A DNA stretch of 64,000 nt from Faecalibacter bovis (GTDB taxonomy: Bacteria > Bacteroidota > Bacteroidia > Flavobacteriales > Weeksellaceae). Positions within the stretch are counted from its first letter, which is position 1. Every line of letters starts with the position of its first letter. Location of the stretch: positions 226,001 to 290,000 of the forward strand of contig NZ_CP072842.1 in the NCBI RefSeq assembly GCF_017948305.1. Direction: 5' to 3'. Below are positions 46,449 through 56,781 of this stretch, in pieces. The notes beneath the pieces are model-generated. The model saw only the letters and a list, made by a program, of their open reading frames with translations. It was not told where the DNA came from and did not search any database. The position numbers and the translations under genes are program-made.

Positions 46449-46979
46449 ATGAGAAAACTTAAATTAGACGAATTAGGTCGTGTTTCGGCCGAAGAATATA
46501 AAGAGATTGAAAAACATCCGATAGTAGTTGTTTTGGACAATGTAAGAAGTATGCACAATGTTGGTGCAGTATTTAGAACTTCTGATGCCTTCTTAATTGA
46601 AAAAATTTATTTATGTGGAATTACTGCAACACCTCCGCACAAAGAAATTCATAAAACAGCAATTGGAGCTGAAAATTCAGTTGATTGGGAATATGTACAA
46701 GATTCGAATGAGTTGGTTTCTAAACTTAAGGAAGATGGTTATAAGATTGTAACTATCGAACAAACTGAAGGTTCTGTTTTACTAAATGAATTTGATGTTG
46801 ATCCGACTCAAAAATATGTTATTGTGATGGGTAATGAAGTGGATGGAGTACAACAAACAATCATAGATCAATGTGATACTTGTATTGAAATTCCACAATC
46901 TGGAACAAAACATTCTTTAAACGTTTCTGTTTGTACAGGAATTATTTTATGGAAATGGTATGAAGGATTTATTCGTTAA
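46449..46979 (+). CDS. TrmH/SpoU-family RNA 2'-O-methyltransferase
   Basis: A 176-aa SPOUT enzyme: VVVLDNVRSMHNVGAVFRTSDAF (motif 1), YVIVMGNEVDGV (motif 2) and IEIPQSGTKHSLNVSVCTGIILW (motif 3, knot). The ATG at 46449 is chosen because MRKLKLDELGR is a normal N-terminus. An ATG at 46347 would add 34 residues and start inside mutS. Target RNA (tRNA or rRNA) is not determinable. Confidence 0.92.
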   Translation: MRKLKLDELGRVSAEEYKEIEKHPIVVVLDNVRSMHNVGAVFRTSDAFLIEKIYLCGITATPPHKEIHKTAIGAENSVDWEYVQDSNELVSKLKEDGYKIVTIEQTEGSVLLNEFDVDPTQKYVIVMGNEVDGVQQTIIDQCDTCIEIPQSGTKHSLNVSVCTGIILWKWYEGFIR

Positions 46980-47005
46980 GCATAAATCTTAAAAAAAATA
47001 AGTAA

Positions 47006-47041
47006 TAAAAAAAGCCTGAAGATATTTCTTCAGGCTTTTTA
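47006..47041. terminator. Bidirectional terminator
   Basis: Stem AAAAAGCCTGAAGA / TCTTCAGGCTTTTT between convergent genes. Confidence 0.9.
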
Positions 47042-47057
47042 TTATGTGATAACAAGA

Positions 47058-48461
47058 TTATTTAATTTCTTTAAAAATAACTCGTCTGTTTTCTAAGTTT
47101 TTCCAAGCTGGACAGTTAGTCACTGGATTACACTCTACGTGTTTTAATTCAGATTTTCCTTTTCCAACTGCAGTTAAATTAGCAGTGTTAACTCCTTTGT
47201 TTGATAAGTATCTAATTACAGAAGCAGCACGTCTTTCAGATAATTTTTGGTTGTACTCAACACCACCAGCAGCATCTGTATGACCTTCTACATAGAATTT
47301 GTAGTTAGGATTAGCTTTTAAAACTTCAGCAGCATTATCTAATTTTCCGTAAGAAACTTCGCGGATACGATCTGAATCATAATCAAATTCTACACCTTCT
47401 AACGCAGATGAAACTAAGATTGCAACTTCATCACCAGAAATTTGTACTAATTTCTCTGGACAACCACCGTTTGTTGGAGGACCAGGAATTGTTGGACATT
47501 TATCTTCTGAATCTGGAACACCATCACCGTCAGAATCTAATGAACAACCTGAACCATCAACTCTTACACCAGCAGGAGTGTCTAAACATCTATCCCATTG
47601 ATCACAAACACCGTCACCATCTGCATCAACACATTCAAATAAAGTATTGTCTGATAAACCTAAACCAGCACCACCACTTAAAGGTGAAGACCATTGTAAA
47701 GCTTCAGGATGTTTACCAATTTTAAAGTGTAAACCTAATGATAAAGTTAACATGTTATCGTCACGACCTTCTTCAATATCAGCAGCTGACCAATATCCTG
47801 GCCAAGGTTTTCCTGATGCATCAAATTCTTCGTCACCAGACATTACATACATTGCTTTTAATTCTAAATCGATACGATTTGAAACTTTGTGACGTAAACC
47901 GGCACCAATTTGAGAATAAACTGATTTGTCTGATAATTTTTGATCTGTTACAGTAATGAAGTTATTACCACTTCCGTTATAATTGTTTCTAGTAGCTTCG
48001 TAAGCTAAAATACCTACACCTGCATATCCGTGAAGTGACCATAAATACTTAGAAGTATTATCTGCTCTTCTCCACAAACTAGATATATTTAAATCTCCTA
48101 ATACAGAGATTCCTTGATATTCTGTTTTTCCCCAAACGTATCCTCTGTAATTTGAGATGTACATATCATCTACTAAACCTTTTTGTCTTGTATTACCATA
48201 TTGGTATTGTAAAGATAAACCAAAAGCGTGAGTGATTTGTTTGTTAACTTGGAATTGTAAGTCGTATCCTGGGGTAAACCATCCTCCAGACCAGCTAGTT
48301 AAATCTGAATTCTGTAATAAATTTCCTCCACCATAAACAGAAACAGACCAATCGTTGAATTTTCTATCTTCATTCGTGAAATGCTTTTTCTGATCAGTTT
48401 CCTGTCCGAATGCGACAGAAAAAAGACTCAGAAATGAGAAAGTCAATAAATATTTTTTCAT
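47058..48461 (-). CDS. OmpA-family outer-membrane protein with thrombospondin type 3 repeats
   Basis: A 467-aa protein: signal peptide (SVAFGQ), an N-terminal beta-barrel (about 30-260), calcium-binding type 3 repeats (DADGDGVCDQWDRC, DSDGDGVPDSEDKCP) at about 280-330, then an OmpA peptidoglycan-binding domain (YKFYVEGHTDAAGG, LSERRAASVIRYL, GKGKSEL). It ends ENRRVIFKEIK. It tethers the outer membrane to peptidoglycan and is probably abundant. Confidence 0.93.
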   Translation of the reverse strand: MKKYLLTFSFLSLFSVAFGQETDQKKHFTNEDRKFNDWSVSVYGGGNLLQNSDLTSWSGGWFTPGYDLQFQVNKQITHAFGLSLQYQYGNTRQKGLVDDMYISNYRGYVWGKTEYQGISVLGDLNISSLWRRADNTSKYLWSLHGYAGVGILAYEATRNNYNGSGNNFITVTDQKLSDKSVYSQIGAGLRHKVSNRIDLELKAMYVMSGDEEFDASGKPWPGYWSAADIEEGRDDNMLTLSLGLHFKIGKHPEALQWSSPLSGGAGLGLSDNTLFECVDADGDGVCDQWDRCLDTPAGVRVDGSGCSLDSDGDGVPDSEDKCPTIPGPPTNGGCPEKLVQISGDEVAILVSSALEGVEFDYDSDRIREVSYGKLDNAAEVLKANPNYKFYVEGHTDAAGGVEYNQKLSERRAASVIRYLSNKGVNTANLTAVGKGKSELKHVECNPVTNCPAWKNLENRRVIFKEIK

Positions 48462-48533
48462 AGGTTATAATTATTTACACAATAAATTAATTGGAATCAT
48501 TGCACAAAAATAATAAAATATTCTAACAAAATC

Positions 48534-48944
48534 TTAAATAAAGATTAATTCTTTTACAAATCCTCTTGTAAAGTTCTGATGATGAGGGATATTTAACCTG
48601 TCAGAAATAAACAACATATTGTTATAGCGCAAAATATCAACATCTATTAAACGATCAACATATTTTTCTCCTTCCATTGGTTGTGTATAGATTCTGCCCA
48701 TTAAATTTTCGATATTTTTTACAGTATCTAATACTTTTATTGGCGATAAAGATGTGATGACTTCTACTTTCTGATTTAAGAACGTATTGTTACTTGTGAA
48801 ACCTACTGCTTCATTTTCTAAAATATTTGAAACTTTTATAATTTCACCAACTTCTTTATTTATCAAGCTTTTTGCTATTTCTAAATTATTATTTTTGTCT
48901 CCAAGATTTGTTCCCAGTAACAAAATGACTATATTATTCGACAT
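48534..48944 (-). CDS. folK: 2-amino-4-hydroxy-6-hydroxymethyldihydropteridine pyrophosphokinase
   Basis: A 136-aa HPPK enzyme of folate synthesis, transferring pyrophosphate to hydroxymethyldihydropterin. LLLGTNLGDKNNNL at the N-terminus and RLIDVDILRYNN with the catalytic aspartates near residue 100. It is slightly short relative to E. coli (159 aa). Divergent from sppA by 27 nt. Confidence 0.92.
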   Translation of the reverse strand: MSNNIVILLLGTNLGDKNNNLEIAKSLINKEVGEIIKVSNILENEAVGFTSNNTFLNQKVEVITSLSPIKVLDTVKNIENLMGRIYTQPMEGEKYVDRLIDVDILRYNNMLFISDRLNIPHHQNFTRGFVKELIFI

Positions 48945-48971
48945 ATATACAAAATTACATATTTAGACTAA

Positions 48972-50741
48972 ATGAAAAGTTTTTTAGGTAGAGTATTATC
49001 TACAATTGTAGGTAACATTGCAACAATTAGTATTTTCGGAATACTACTTTTTCTATTAATTATAATTTCATCAATTACAGCTCCAACAACTTCTGTAAAA
49101 GAAGGATCTGTATTAGAATTAACTCTTGATGAGGCAATCTTAGAAAGTGATATGGATAATGAAGTATCAATATTTGATTTATCCACACCATCAAAATTTT
49201 ATTTAAACAATATCCTAAAAGCAATTGAAAGTGCTAAAACTGATGATAATATTAAAGGTATAAGTTTAAAGATCGAATCTTTCAACGGTGGATTAACTCA
49301 GGCAAGTGACATACGAAAAGCCTTAGAAGACTTTAAAACATCTGGGAAATTTGTTTATGCTTATGCAAATAATTCATCTCAATTATCATATTACATAAAT
49401 TCTGTAGCAGATTCTGTTTACCAAAATCCATTGGGAGGAACTTTGTTACAAGGAATGAGTTCTGAAGTTATGTTTTATAAAAATGCTGGTGATAAATATG
49501 GTGTAGATTTCCAAGTGATTCGTTATGGCGAATTTAAAAGTGCGGTTGAACCATTTTTTAGAACAGATTTATCTGATGAAAATAAGATTCAATTAAATTC
49601 ACTTTTAGGTGACATTTGGAATAACCTTTCAAATGATATGGCAAAATCAAGAAAAATAAGCCCTGTTAATTTTCAAACCATTACAGATAGTCTATATTCT
49701 TATATCCCTGAAGTTGGTTTAAAACATAAAATTTATGATAAAATTATTCATGAAGCAGAATATGAAGATATTTTATTTAAAAAACTAAATCTTACATCTA
49801 AAAGTGGAAAAACTAACAATGAGATTTTAGCTAAACATACAATCAGCATCGAAAAATACTTCAATACTTTAACAGAAGATTCTAATTCAGATAAAATTGC
49901 AATCTTATATGCATCCGGAGAAATTACTGAAGGAGATGGATTTGACGGTATTCAGTCTAAAACATATGTAAAAGCTATTCGAGAAATTGAGAAAAGTAAA
50001 AATATCAAAGCTTTAGTTTTACGCGTAAACTCACCTGGAGGAAGTGCAAATGCTTCAGAAGAAATTTTATTCGAATTAAGAAGATTAAAAAAGAAAATGC
50101 CAATTGTCGTTTCATTTGGTGATGTTGCAGCTTCTGGTGGTTATTACATCGCTCAGGATTCGGACAAAATTTTTGCTCAACCAAATACTATTACAGGTTC
50201 TATTGGTGTTTTCGGAATGATTCCAAATGCTAAAGAATTAGTTAATAATATTGGAATTACAACTGACGGAGTTAAAACTAATGCGAACGCAGATCAATTA
50301 AAATCAGTTTTTAATCCATTATCTACAGATGCTGAAAAGTTGATGAATAAATCTGTAGTATTGATCTATGAAAAGTTTGTAAACCATGTTGCGCGTAATA
50401 GAAAAATGACTTTTGATCAAGTTAATAAAATTGGTGGCGGACGTGTTTGGTCTGGAACCAGTGCAAAACAAATTGGTTTAATTGATGATTTTGGTGGTTT
50501 AAACGAAGCTATTAAAGAAGCAGCAAAATTGAGTAAAATAGAAAATTATAGTACAGAATCTTTCCCAAAAAGAAAAGAGAGTATTGAAGAATTGATGGAA
50601 AAAATTCAAGGTAATAACATCGATTCTAAAATCAGAGAAGAGTTAGGAACAGATGCTGCAAAAATCTATTCAAATCTTAAAAAGATGAATCAACAAAAAG
50701 GAGTTCAAGCGCGACTACCTTTCGATATAAAAATAAATTAA
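48972..50741 (+). CDS. sppA: Signal peptide peptidase SppA (long form)
   Basis: A 589-aa inner-membrane serine protease that degrades remnant signal peptides. One N-terminal membrane segment (about 18-38), then two ClpP-like domains. The catalytic Lys is in QVIRYGEFKSAVEPFFR near residue 190, and Ser lies in FGDVAASGGYYIAQDSD near residue 390. The length matches the 67K type. A strong terminator follows. Confidence 0.95.
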   Translation: MKSFLGRVLSTIVGNIATISIFGILLFLLIIISSITAPTTSVKEGSVLELTLDEAILESDMDNEVSIFDLSTPSKFYLNNILKAIESAKTDDNIKGISLKIESFNGGLTQASDIRKALEDFKTSGKFVYAYANNSSQLSYYINSVADSVYQNPLGGTLLQGMSSEVMFYKNAGDKYGVDFQVIRYGEFKSAVEPFFRTDLSDENKIQLNSLLGDIWNNLSNDMAKSRKISPVNFQTITDSLYSYIPEVGLKHKIYDKIIHEAEYEDILFKKLNLTSKSGKTNNEILAKHTISIEKYFNTLTEDSNSDKIAILYASGEITEGDGFDGIQSKTYVKAIREIEKSKNIKALVLRVNSPGGSANASEEILFELRRLKKKMPIVVSFGDVAASGGYYIAQDSDKIFAQPNTITGSIGVFGMIPNAKELVNNIGITTDGVKTNANADQLKSVFNPLSTDAEKLMNKSVVLIYEKFVNHVARNRKMTFDQVNKIGGGRVWSGTSAKQIGLIDDFGGLNEAIKEAAKLSKIENYSTESFPKRKESIEELMEKIQGNNIDSKIREELGTDAAKIYSNLKKMNQQKGVQARLPFDIKIN

Positions 50742-50747
50742 AAACTT

Positions 50748-50783
50748 AAAAAAGGGTTAAAAAATTGTTTAACCCTTTTTTTT
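50748..50783 (+). terminator. Terminator after sppA
   Basis: Stem AAAAAGGGTTAAA / TTTAACCCTTTTT followed by more T; 7 nt beyond the stop. Confidence 0.9.
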
Positions 50784-50906
50784 GTTAAAAACTTTTTACT
50801 TTAGCTAAAACTTTAGCATCATAAAATGATTATTTCTCTTTTATTTTGACTAAATTTTATCATACTTTTGTAATTCATTAAATAAATACCAGATCTATAT
50901 CTTAAA

Positions 50907-51932
50907 ATGGGATTATTCGATTTTTTCACGCAAGAAATTGCAATTGATTTAGGTACTGCTAACACACTAATTATTCATAATAATAAAGTGGTAGTTGACA
51001 GCCCATCAATTGTTGCTATACATAGAAGAACTAACAAAGTTATTGCTGTTGGTGACCAAGCAAAACACATGCAAGGTAAAACACATGATGATATCAAAAC
51101 TATTAGACCGTTGAAAGATGGTGTAATTGCAGATTTTGAAGCATCTGAGTTTATGCTAACAGAATTTATAAAAAAAATCCCTGGAATTCAAGGGAAATTA
51201 TTCTCTCCATCTTTACGTATGGTTATCTGTATTCCTTCAGGAATTACTGAAGTTGAAAAACGTGCTGTAAAAGATTCTTGTGCTAGAGTAAATGCTAAAG
51301 ATGTTCGTTTAATTTACGAACCAATGGCTGCTGCAATTGGTGTTGGTATCGATATCCAACAACCAAAAGGGAATATGATTATTGATATAGGTGGTGGAAC
51401 TACAGAAATTGCTGTTGTTGCCTTAGGAGGTATTGTTTGTGATAAATCGGTAAAAATTGCTGGTGACGTTTTCACTAACGATATTGCTTATTACTTAAGA
51501 ACTCATCACAATTTATACATTGGTGAGCGTACAGCAGAACGTGTGAAAATTGAAGTTGGAGCTGCTGTGGAAGAATTAGAGCACGCACCAGAAGATATGC
51601 CTGTACAAGGACGTGATTTAATCACTGGTAAACCAAAAGAAATTACTGTAAATTATAAAGAAATTGCTCGTGCGTTAGATAAATCTATCTTACGTATAGA
51701 AGATGGTGTGATGGAGACTTTATCTCAAACTCCACCAGAATTAGCAGCAGATATTTATAATACTGGTATTTACATGGCCGGTGGTGGTTCTATGTTAAGA
51801 GGTTTAGATCAACGTATTTCTAAAAAAACAGGTTTACCTGTATTCTTAGCAGATGATCCTTTAAGAGCAGTAGTACGTGGTACTGGAATTGCCTTAAAAA
51901 ACATTGACAAGTTTACTTTCTTAATGAAATAA
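50907..51932 (+). CDS. mreB: Rod-shape determining protein MreB
   Basis: A 341-aa actin homologue. IDLGTANTLI (phosphate 1), IYEPMAAAIGVGID, MIIDIGGGTTEIAVVALGGIV (phosphate 2) and IYMAGGGSMLRGLD (adenosine). The N-terminal GLFDFFTQ is the short membrane-binding helix. It polymerises under the membrane to guide lateral wall synthesis. First gene of mreB-mreC-mreD-PBP2-rodA. Confidence 0.98.
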   Translation: MGLFDFFTQEIAIDLGTANTLIIHNNKVVVDSPSIVAIHRRTNKVIAVGDQAKHMQGKTHDDIKTIRPLKDGVIADFEASEFMLTEFIKKIPGIQGKLFSPSLRMVICIPSGITEVEKRAVKDSCARVNAKDVRLIYEPMAAAIGVGIDIQQPKGNMIIDIGGGTTEIAVVALGGIVCDKSVKIAGDVFTNDIAYYLRTHHNLYIGERTAERVKIEVGAAVEELEHAPEDMPVQGRDLITGKPKEITVNYKEIARALDKSILRIEDGVMETLSQTPPELAADIYNTGIYMAGGGSMLRGLDQRISKKTGLPVFLADDPLRAVVRGTGIALKNIDKFTFLMK

Positions 51933-51953
51933 AATATTTAAAGATCTAGAACA

Positions 51954-52802
51954 ATGCAATATATTCTAAACGCTATTAGGAAAAATGGTGTATTTATTAT
52001 TTTCGTGTTTTTGGAATTTATAGCATTGTTTTTAGTCTTTAGAAAAAACATCTATCACGAAACAATTTTAGCTGAAGCAAGTACATCTTTTACAGGCTTT
52101 ACTAATAATAAAATAGCTGCTGTAACAAACTTTGTAAATTTACCTTCTACGAACAAAGATTTACAGGAAGAAAATGCTATGCTTCGTGAACGTTTAGTAC
52201 ACTTAGGTATTAAAGACGCGCGCACAAAAAAATTCACGAAAGTTGATTCTTTAGGGTATCAACAAACTTATTCATTTATACCTGCCGAAGTAATTAATAA
52301 TTCTATTATTAAAACTCAAAACTATATTACAATTGACAAAGGTCGTAAAGATGGAGTTGAAAAAGGTGATGGTATAATTACAAACAAAGGTGTAATCGGA
52401 ATTATAACTTTTGCTGGACAAAAATATTCTAGAGCTATTTCTTTATTAAATAAAGATATTCGTGTTAATGCGCGAATTAAAGGAAATGAATATTTCGGAA
52501 CTTTAATATGGGATGGAAAAGATGCACGTTATGCACAATTAACTGAGATTCCTAAGTATATTAAGGTAAATAAAGGAGATACAATTGAAACGGACGGAAA
52601 ATCTCCGGTTTTCCCAGAAGGATTAATGATTGGTACAGTTATTAGCAAAGCTAATGATAATGTTACAGGCGAATTGAAAATTCAGGTTAAATTAAAACAG
52701 GATTTTGGAAATTTATCGCACGCATACGTTGTTACAAATCTTAATAAAATCGAAATTAAACAAGTTGAAAAATCTGACACAATCATAAACAATGTACAAT
52801 AA
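51954..52802 (+). CDS. mreC: Rod-shape determining protein MreC
   Basis: A 282-aa bitopic protein: membrane segment about 12-30, a coiled-coil stretch (TNKDLQEENAMLRERLVHL), then the two beta-barrel domains (ITIDKGRKDGVEKGDGIITNKGVIG, GTLIWDGKDARYAQLTEIP). It scaffolds the elongasome from the periplasmic side. Overlaps mreD by 11 nt. Confidence 0.95.
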   Translation: MQYILNAIRKNGVFIIFVFLEFIALFLVFRKNIYHETILAEASTSFTGFTNNKIAAVTNFVNLPSTNKDLQEENAMLRERLVHLGIKDARTKKFTKVDSLGYQQTYSFIPAEVINNSIIKTQNYITIDKGRKDGVEKGDGIITNKGVIGIITFAGQKYSRAISLLNKDIRVNARIKGNEYFGTLIWDGKDARYAQLTEIPKYIKVNKGDTIETDGKSPVFPEGLMIGTVISKANDNVTGELKIQVKLKQDFGNLSHAYVVTNLNKIEIKQVEKSDTIINNVQ

Positions 52803-53307
52803 GGATTTTTTTATAAATATCATCACAATTTTATTATTAGCGTTAGCTCAAGTATTTATATTTAATCATATTAATTTTCTTGGAAGCTATCAGCCTTATA
52901 TTTACGTTGTATTTGTGTTATTTTATCCACCGTATCAAAGTCGATATCTATTATTATTATTAGCTTTTATTTTAGGTTTATCAATTGATATTTTAGAATA
53001 TACAGGTGGAATACATGCTTTTGCATTAACATTTATAGCCTTTTATAGAAATACTATTATTAAATTACTAGCTGGAAAAGTGAATTTTGAAATGGAATAT
53101 TTCAATTTCAATTCCTTTAGTATCTCACAATGGATTTTCTATTTAACTATACTAATTATTTTTCATCATTCGGTGTTATTACTTTTAGAAAATTTCAAAT
53201 TCACAGGAATTCTAACTGTATTAACTAATGCATTGATTAGTTCGGGTATTACTTTTATTTTTGTACTTATTTATAAGATTTTATTTAAAAATAAAATTCT
53301 GGTATGA
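52792..53307 (+). CDS. mreD: Rod-shape determining protein MreD
   Basis: A 171-aa integral membrane protein with about five hydrophobic segments, including the FIFNHINFLGSYQPYIYVVFVL region and GLSIDILEYTGGIHAFALTF typical of MreD. Identification depends on both pattern and position. Overlaps mreC by 11 nt and PBP2 by 4 nt. Confidence 0.92.
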   Translation: MYNKDFFINIITILLLALAQVFIFNHINFLGSYQPYIYVVFVLFYPPYQSRYLLLLLAFILGLSIDILEYTGGIHAFALTFIAFYRNTIIKLLAGKVNFEMEYFNFNSFSISQWIFYLTILIIFHHSVLLLLENFKFTGILTVLTNALISSGITFIFVLIYKILFKNKILV

Positions 53308-55238
53308 AAAAACTCTTAGTCGTATATACATTAATCCTATTTATAGTTTTTCTTTTTATAGGTCGACTTGCATACCTACAACTTTTTACTGATAGATATA
53401 AGTTAAATGCATTTAACACGTCTATCAAACAAGAAATTATTTACCCAAACCGTGGCGATATACTTGATCGCAACGGAAAGTTATTAGTTTCTAACACTTA
53501 TTCTTACGAATTAAATGTTCTTCCAATGAAGATTGGAGAGGATTTCGATACTGTAAAATTTTCTCAATTAGTAGGTGTTACAACAAAGCAATTTGATTCT
53601 ATCATCAATGCAATAACGAAAACAGAGGGGTTTAAAAAACTATCGCCTTATCCTTTCAAAAAAAATATATCGCGCGAAGATTATGCTCGTATGCAAGAGC
53701 AACTTTACTTATACCCTGCTTTTAGCATAATTAAACGTCCTGAACGTAAATATATGGTAGAAACTGCAGGTAATATTTTAGGATATATCAACGAAGCAAG
53801 TCCATCATATATTAAGACTGATTCTACGTATTATCAACCAGGAGATTTCGTTGGAATTACCGGAGTTGAAAAATCATACGAAAAAGAATTACGTGGTATA
53901 AAAGGAGTAAAGAATTGGATTGTTGATCGTACCATGAATGTTGTGGGTCCGTATAAAGATGGGCTACACGACAGACAAGTAAAAAGTGGTAAAACAATTC
54001 ACCTTACGATTGATTACAGGTTACAAGAATTGGCAGAGCAAATGTTGCAAAACAAACGTGGAGCGATTGTAGCACTTGATCCAAATAGTGGCGAAATTTT
54101 AGCTTTAGCTTCTGCACCTACTATAAATCCAAACCATTATTTAGATTCAAAATTAAGGAATGCTTTAATCAATGATTCTATTTCAAAACCAACTTTCGAT
54201 AGAGCCTTACAAGGTACTTATCCTCCTGGATCTACCTTCAAAATGTTAACTGCTTTGGCTGGTTTGCAAATGGGAACGATGACTGATTCTACAACTTATA
54301 CTTGTAAACATGGTTTTAGGTACGGTCGTATGAAAATTGGTTGTCACTGTGGAAAATATTATTCGCCTCAAAACTTAGAATATGCGATTGGAAAATCGTG
54401 TAATAATTATTTTTCTGAAGCTTATCGTGATATTGTTAGAAAAAATCCAAACGATTATACCGAAGGTATGAACGAATGGGCAAATATTATGAACAGCTTT
54501 GGTTTAGGTAAATTTATGGGAACTGATTTACCTGTTGGTAACAAAGGATTAATCCCAACCGGAGAATTTTATGACAATCGTTTTGGTGAAGGAGTTTGGA
54601 ATCCGTACCGAATTATTTTTAACGGAATGGGGCAAGGTGATATTAATACAACGCCATTACAAATGGCTAATTTTGCAGCAGCTATTGCCAATAAAGGATT
54701 TTTCTATACTCCTCATATTGTTCATAAAATTGAAGGTCAGCCTCTAAAGGATTCAAACTTTATTATTCCTAAGAAAACATTAGTTGATCAAAAACATTTT
54801 GAAACTATTTTACGCGGGATGAGAAATGTTTTTACAATCGGAACAGCACGAGCACTAAGCGTAAAAGATTTTACTCAATTAGGTAAGACAGGCACTTCTC
54901 AGAATTCACAAGGACAAGATCACTCTTTATTTGTTTTGATTGCTCCAGCTGATAAACCAAGGATTGTTGTTGCTGCAATTGTAGAAAATGCGCATTATGG
55001 TGCTACTTGGGCTGGTCCAATGACTAGTTTAGTAGCCGAATTATATATAACAGATACCATCAAACGTCAAGGAATGTTGACGAAGATGAAAAATGGAAAT
55101 TTCCAAGGCGAATACAATCGTCAATGGATTAATTACTTAAAAAGAAAAGGTTTATACATAGAACCTGTAAAAAAAGATAGTACCGACACCTTAAAGAAAG
55201 ATAGCATTGAGCCAAAACAGATTATTACAAGGAATTGA
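53304..55238 (+). CDS. mrdA: Penicillin-binding protein 2 (elongation transpeptidase)
   Basis: A 644-aa class B PBP: N-terminal membrane segment, dimerisation domain (EIIYPNRGDILDRNGKLLVSN), then transpeptidase with SxxK in GTYPPGSTFKML, SxN in GKSCNNYFS and KTG in QLGKTGTSQN. It cross-links lateral peptidoglycan. The C-terminal tail (KKDSTDTLKKDSIEPKQ) is charged and overlaps rodA by 32 nt. Confidence 0.96.
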   Translation: MKKLLVVYTLILFIVFLFIGRLAYLQLFTDRYKLNAFNTSIKQEIIYPNRGDILDRNGKLLVSNTYSYELNVLPMKIGEDFDTVKFSQLVGVTTKQFDSIINAITKTEGFKKLSPYPFKKNISREDYARMQEQLYLYPAFSIIKRPERKYMVETAGNILGYINEASPSYIKTDSTYYQPGDFVGITGVEKSYEKELRGIKGVKNWIVDRTMNVVGPYKDGLHDRQVKSGKTIHLTIDYRLQELAEQMLQNKRGAIVALDPNSGEILALASAPTINPNHYLDSKLRNALINDSISKPTFDRALQGTYPPGSTFKMLTALAGLQMGTMTDSTTYTCKHGFRYGRMKIGCHCGKYYSPQNLEYAIGKSCNNYFSEAYRDIVRKNPNDYTEGMNEWANIMNSFGLGKFMGTDLPVGNKGLIPTGEFYDNRFGEGVWNPYRIIFNGMGQGDINTTPLQMANFAAAIANKGFFYTPHIVHKIEGQPLKDSNFIIPKKTLVDQKHFETILRGMRNVFTIGTARALSVKDFTQLGKTGTSQNSQGQDHSLFVLIAPADKPRIVVAAIVENAHYGATWAGPMTSLVAELYITDTIKRQGMLTKMKNGNFQGEYNRQWINYLKRKGLYIEPVKKDSTDTLKKDSIEPKQIITRN

Positions 55239-56751
55239 TTGGACAGTAATTATACTGGGATTAATACTTTTAATCTTTGGAATAATGAATGTCTACAGTG
55301 TGGATAGTGAACGCGGAATTAAACAAATAATTTGGTTTTCACTTGGTTTAGGAATGATTTTAGGAATGATTGTGGTTAGTGGTAATAACCGTAACTTTTT
55401 TGAAACCTATTCTCCTGTTATCTATATCATATCCGTACTTTTGCTCGTAGGAGTATTATTAGTCGGTAAAGAAATTAACGGTGCAAAGGCTTGGTACAGC
55501 TTTGGACCAGTTTCTTTACAACCTGCTGAATTTGCTAAAATTGGAACCTCTTTATTGATAGCTAATTTAATCAATCATTCGGGGACAAATCTTAGAGATA
55601 TTTCTTTTTTAGGTAGAATTGCATTAATTGTAATAATTCCTATTTCATTAATTTTGATGCAACCCGATTTAGGTTCGGTAATCATATTCTGTTCGTTATC
55701 CATTCCTTTATATAGGGAGGGATTTCATCCTATGATTATTCTAAGCCCAATCATTGCTTTAGTTATATTTCTTATTTCTATTGTTCAAATCCCATTTTAC
55801 GTTCTATTAGTATTCGGATTTATTGTTTTGGTAATCGTTTTATTAATCTTATCATTCAATTACAACAAAGAGATTGAAGATGCATGTTATGGATCATTAA
55901 TCGGATTGTTCATTTTCTTTTTATTACTAATTGGTTCAGCATATATCATTGGACAATTAGACGAAGAAACAAGATTAGGATTTGGACATCTATTCCCTAA
56001 TCGGGCATTATATTTTAGTGAACCTATTTTCTTTAATACCTTAATTTTTGGTGGATTTGGTGCGTTAATTACTCTTATTCCTGTTGTAATTATGAAATTA
56101 TCCTACGAGAAGGAAACTAGCTCATCTCCATTCAAATTACAATCAGGTGTTGCTGCGAATGTAATGACTGTAAGTATCATCACATCTATTGTTGTTTTAT
56201 TGTTTACAAGTACAATTAGTTTCATATCACCTATTATATTCGAAAAGCTTCCAAAACACCAAAAAGAACGTGTAATGGTTTTATATGAAGGTGAAGCTAA
56301 ATACCGTGATACATCTGGATACAACTTATTATATTCTAAAACAGCGATTGGTTCGGGAGAACTTTTTGGAAAAGGTTATAATGAAGGAACGATCAAAAGA
56401 GGACGTTTCGTACCTGAACAATGGACAGATTATATTTTTTGTACAGTTGGTGAAGAATGGGGATTTGTAGGAAGTGTTGGAGTTGTTATTCTTTATGCGC
56501 TTTTTATTGGAAGAATATTTTACTTGGCCGAAAATCAGAAAAATAAATTTGCTCGATTCTATGGGTATTCCGTAGCTTCTATTCTATTTTTCCATTATTT
56601 TATAAACATCGCAATGGTTATGGGGCTATTCCCTACCGTAGGTATTCCGCTGCCTTTCTTTAGTTATGGAGGAAGTTCGCTTTGGGGTTTCACAATCTTG
56701 ATCGGAATCTTCTTAATAATCAATTATAGACAAAATCAAAGTTTGATTTAA
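55207..56751 (+). CDS. rodA: Peptidoglycan glycosyltransferase RodA, extended form
   Basis: A 514-aa SEDS protein polymerising glycan chains with PBP2. Motifs: ALNGAKAW-like EINGAKAWYSFGPVSLQPAEFAK, LMQPDLGSV, FVPEQWTDYIFCTVGEEWGF and PLPFFSYGGSSLWG. The start is TTG at 55207 inside PBP2; no ATG precedes the first membrane helix. An extra segment of roughly 90 residues with additional hydrophobic stretches lies between the central helices (about 210-310), making it longer than typical RodA. Confidence 0.94.
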   Translation: MSQNRLLQGIDWTVIILGLILLIFGIMNVYSVDSERGIKQIIWFSLGLGMILGMIVVSGNNRNFFETYSPVIYIISVLLLVGVLLVGKEINGAKAWYSFGPVSLQPAEFAKIGTSLLIANLINHSGTNLRDISFLGRIALIVIIPISLILMQPDLGSVIIFCSLSIPLYREGFHPMIILSPIIALVIFLISIVQIPFYVLLVFGFIVLVIVLLILSFNYNKEIEDACYGSLIGLFIFFLLLIGSAYIIGQLDEETRLGFGHLFPNRALYFSEPIFFNTLIFGGFGALITLIPVVIMKLSYEKETSSSPFKLQSGVAANVMTVSIITSIVVLLFTSTISFISPIIFEKLPKHQKERVMVLYEGEAKYRDTSGYNLLYSKTAIGSGELFGKGYNEGTIKRGRFVPEQWTDYIFCTVGEEWGFVGSVGVVILYALFIGRIFYLAENQKNKFARFYGYSVASILFFHYFINIAMVMGLFPTVGIPLPFFSYGGSSLWGFTILIGIFLIINYRQNQSLI

Positions 56752-56781
56752 AATTCATCTTTAATTTATATTTTACTCAAT

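Noticed and set aside
47408-47956. Several His/Leu-rich plus-strand frames opposite the OmpA-family gene
   Set aside because: Low-complexity shadows of the Asp/Gly-rich type 3 repeats and barrel codons; no signal or family pattern.
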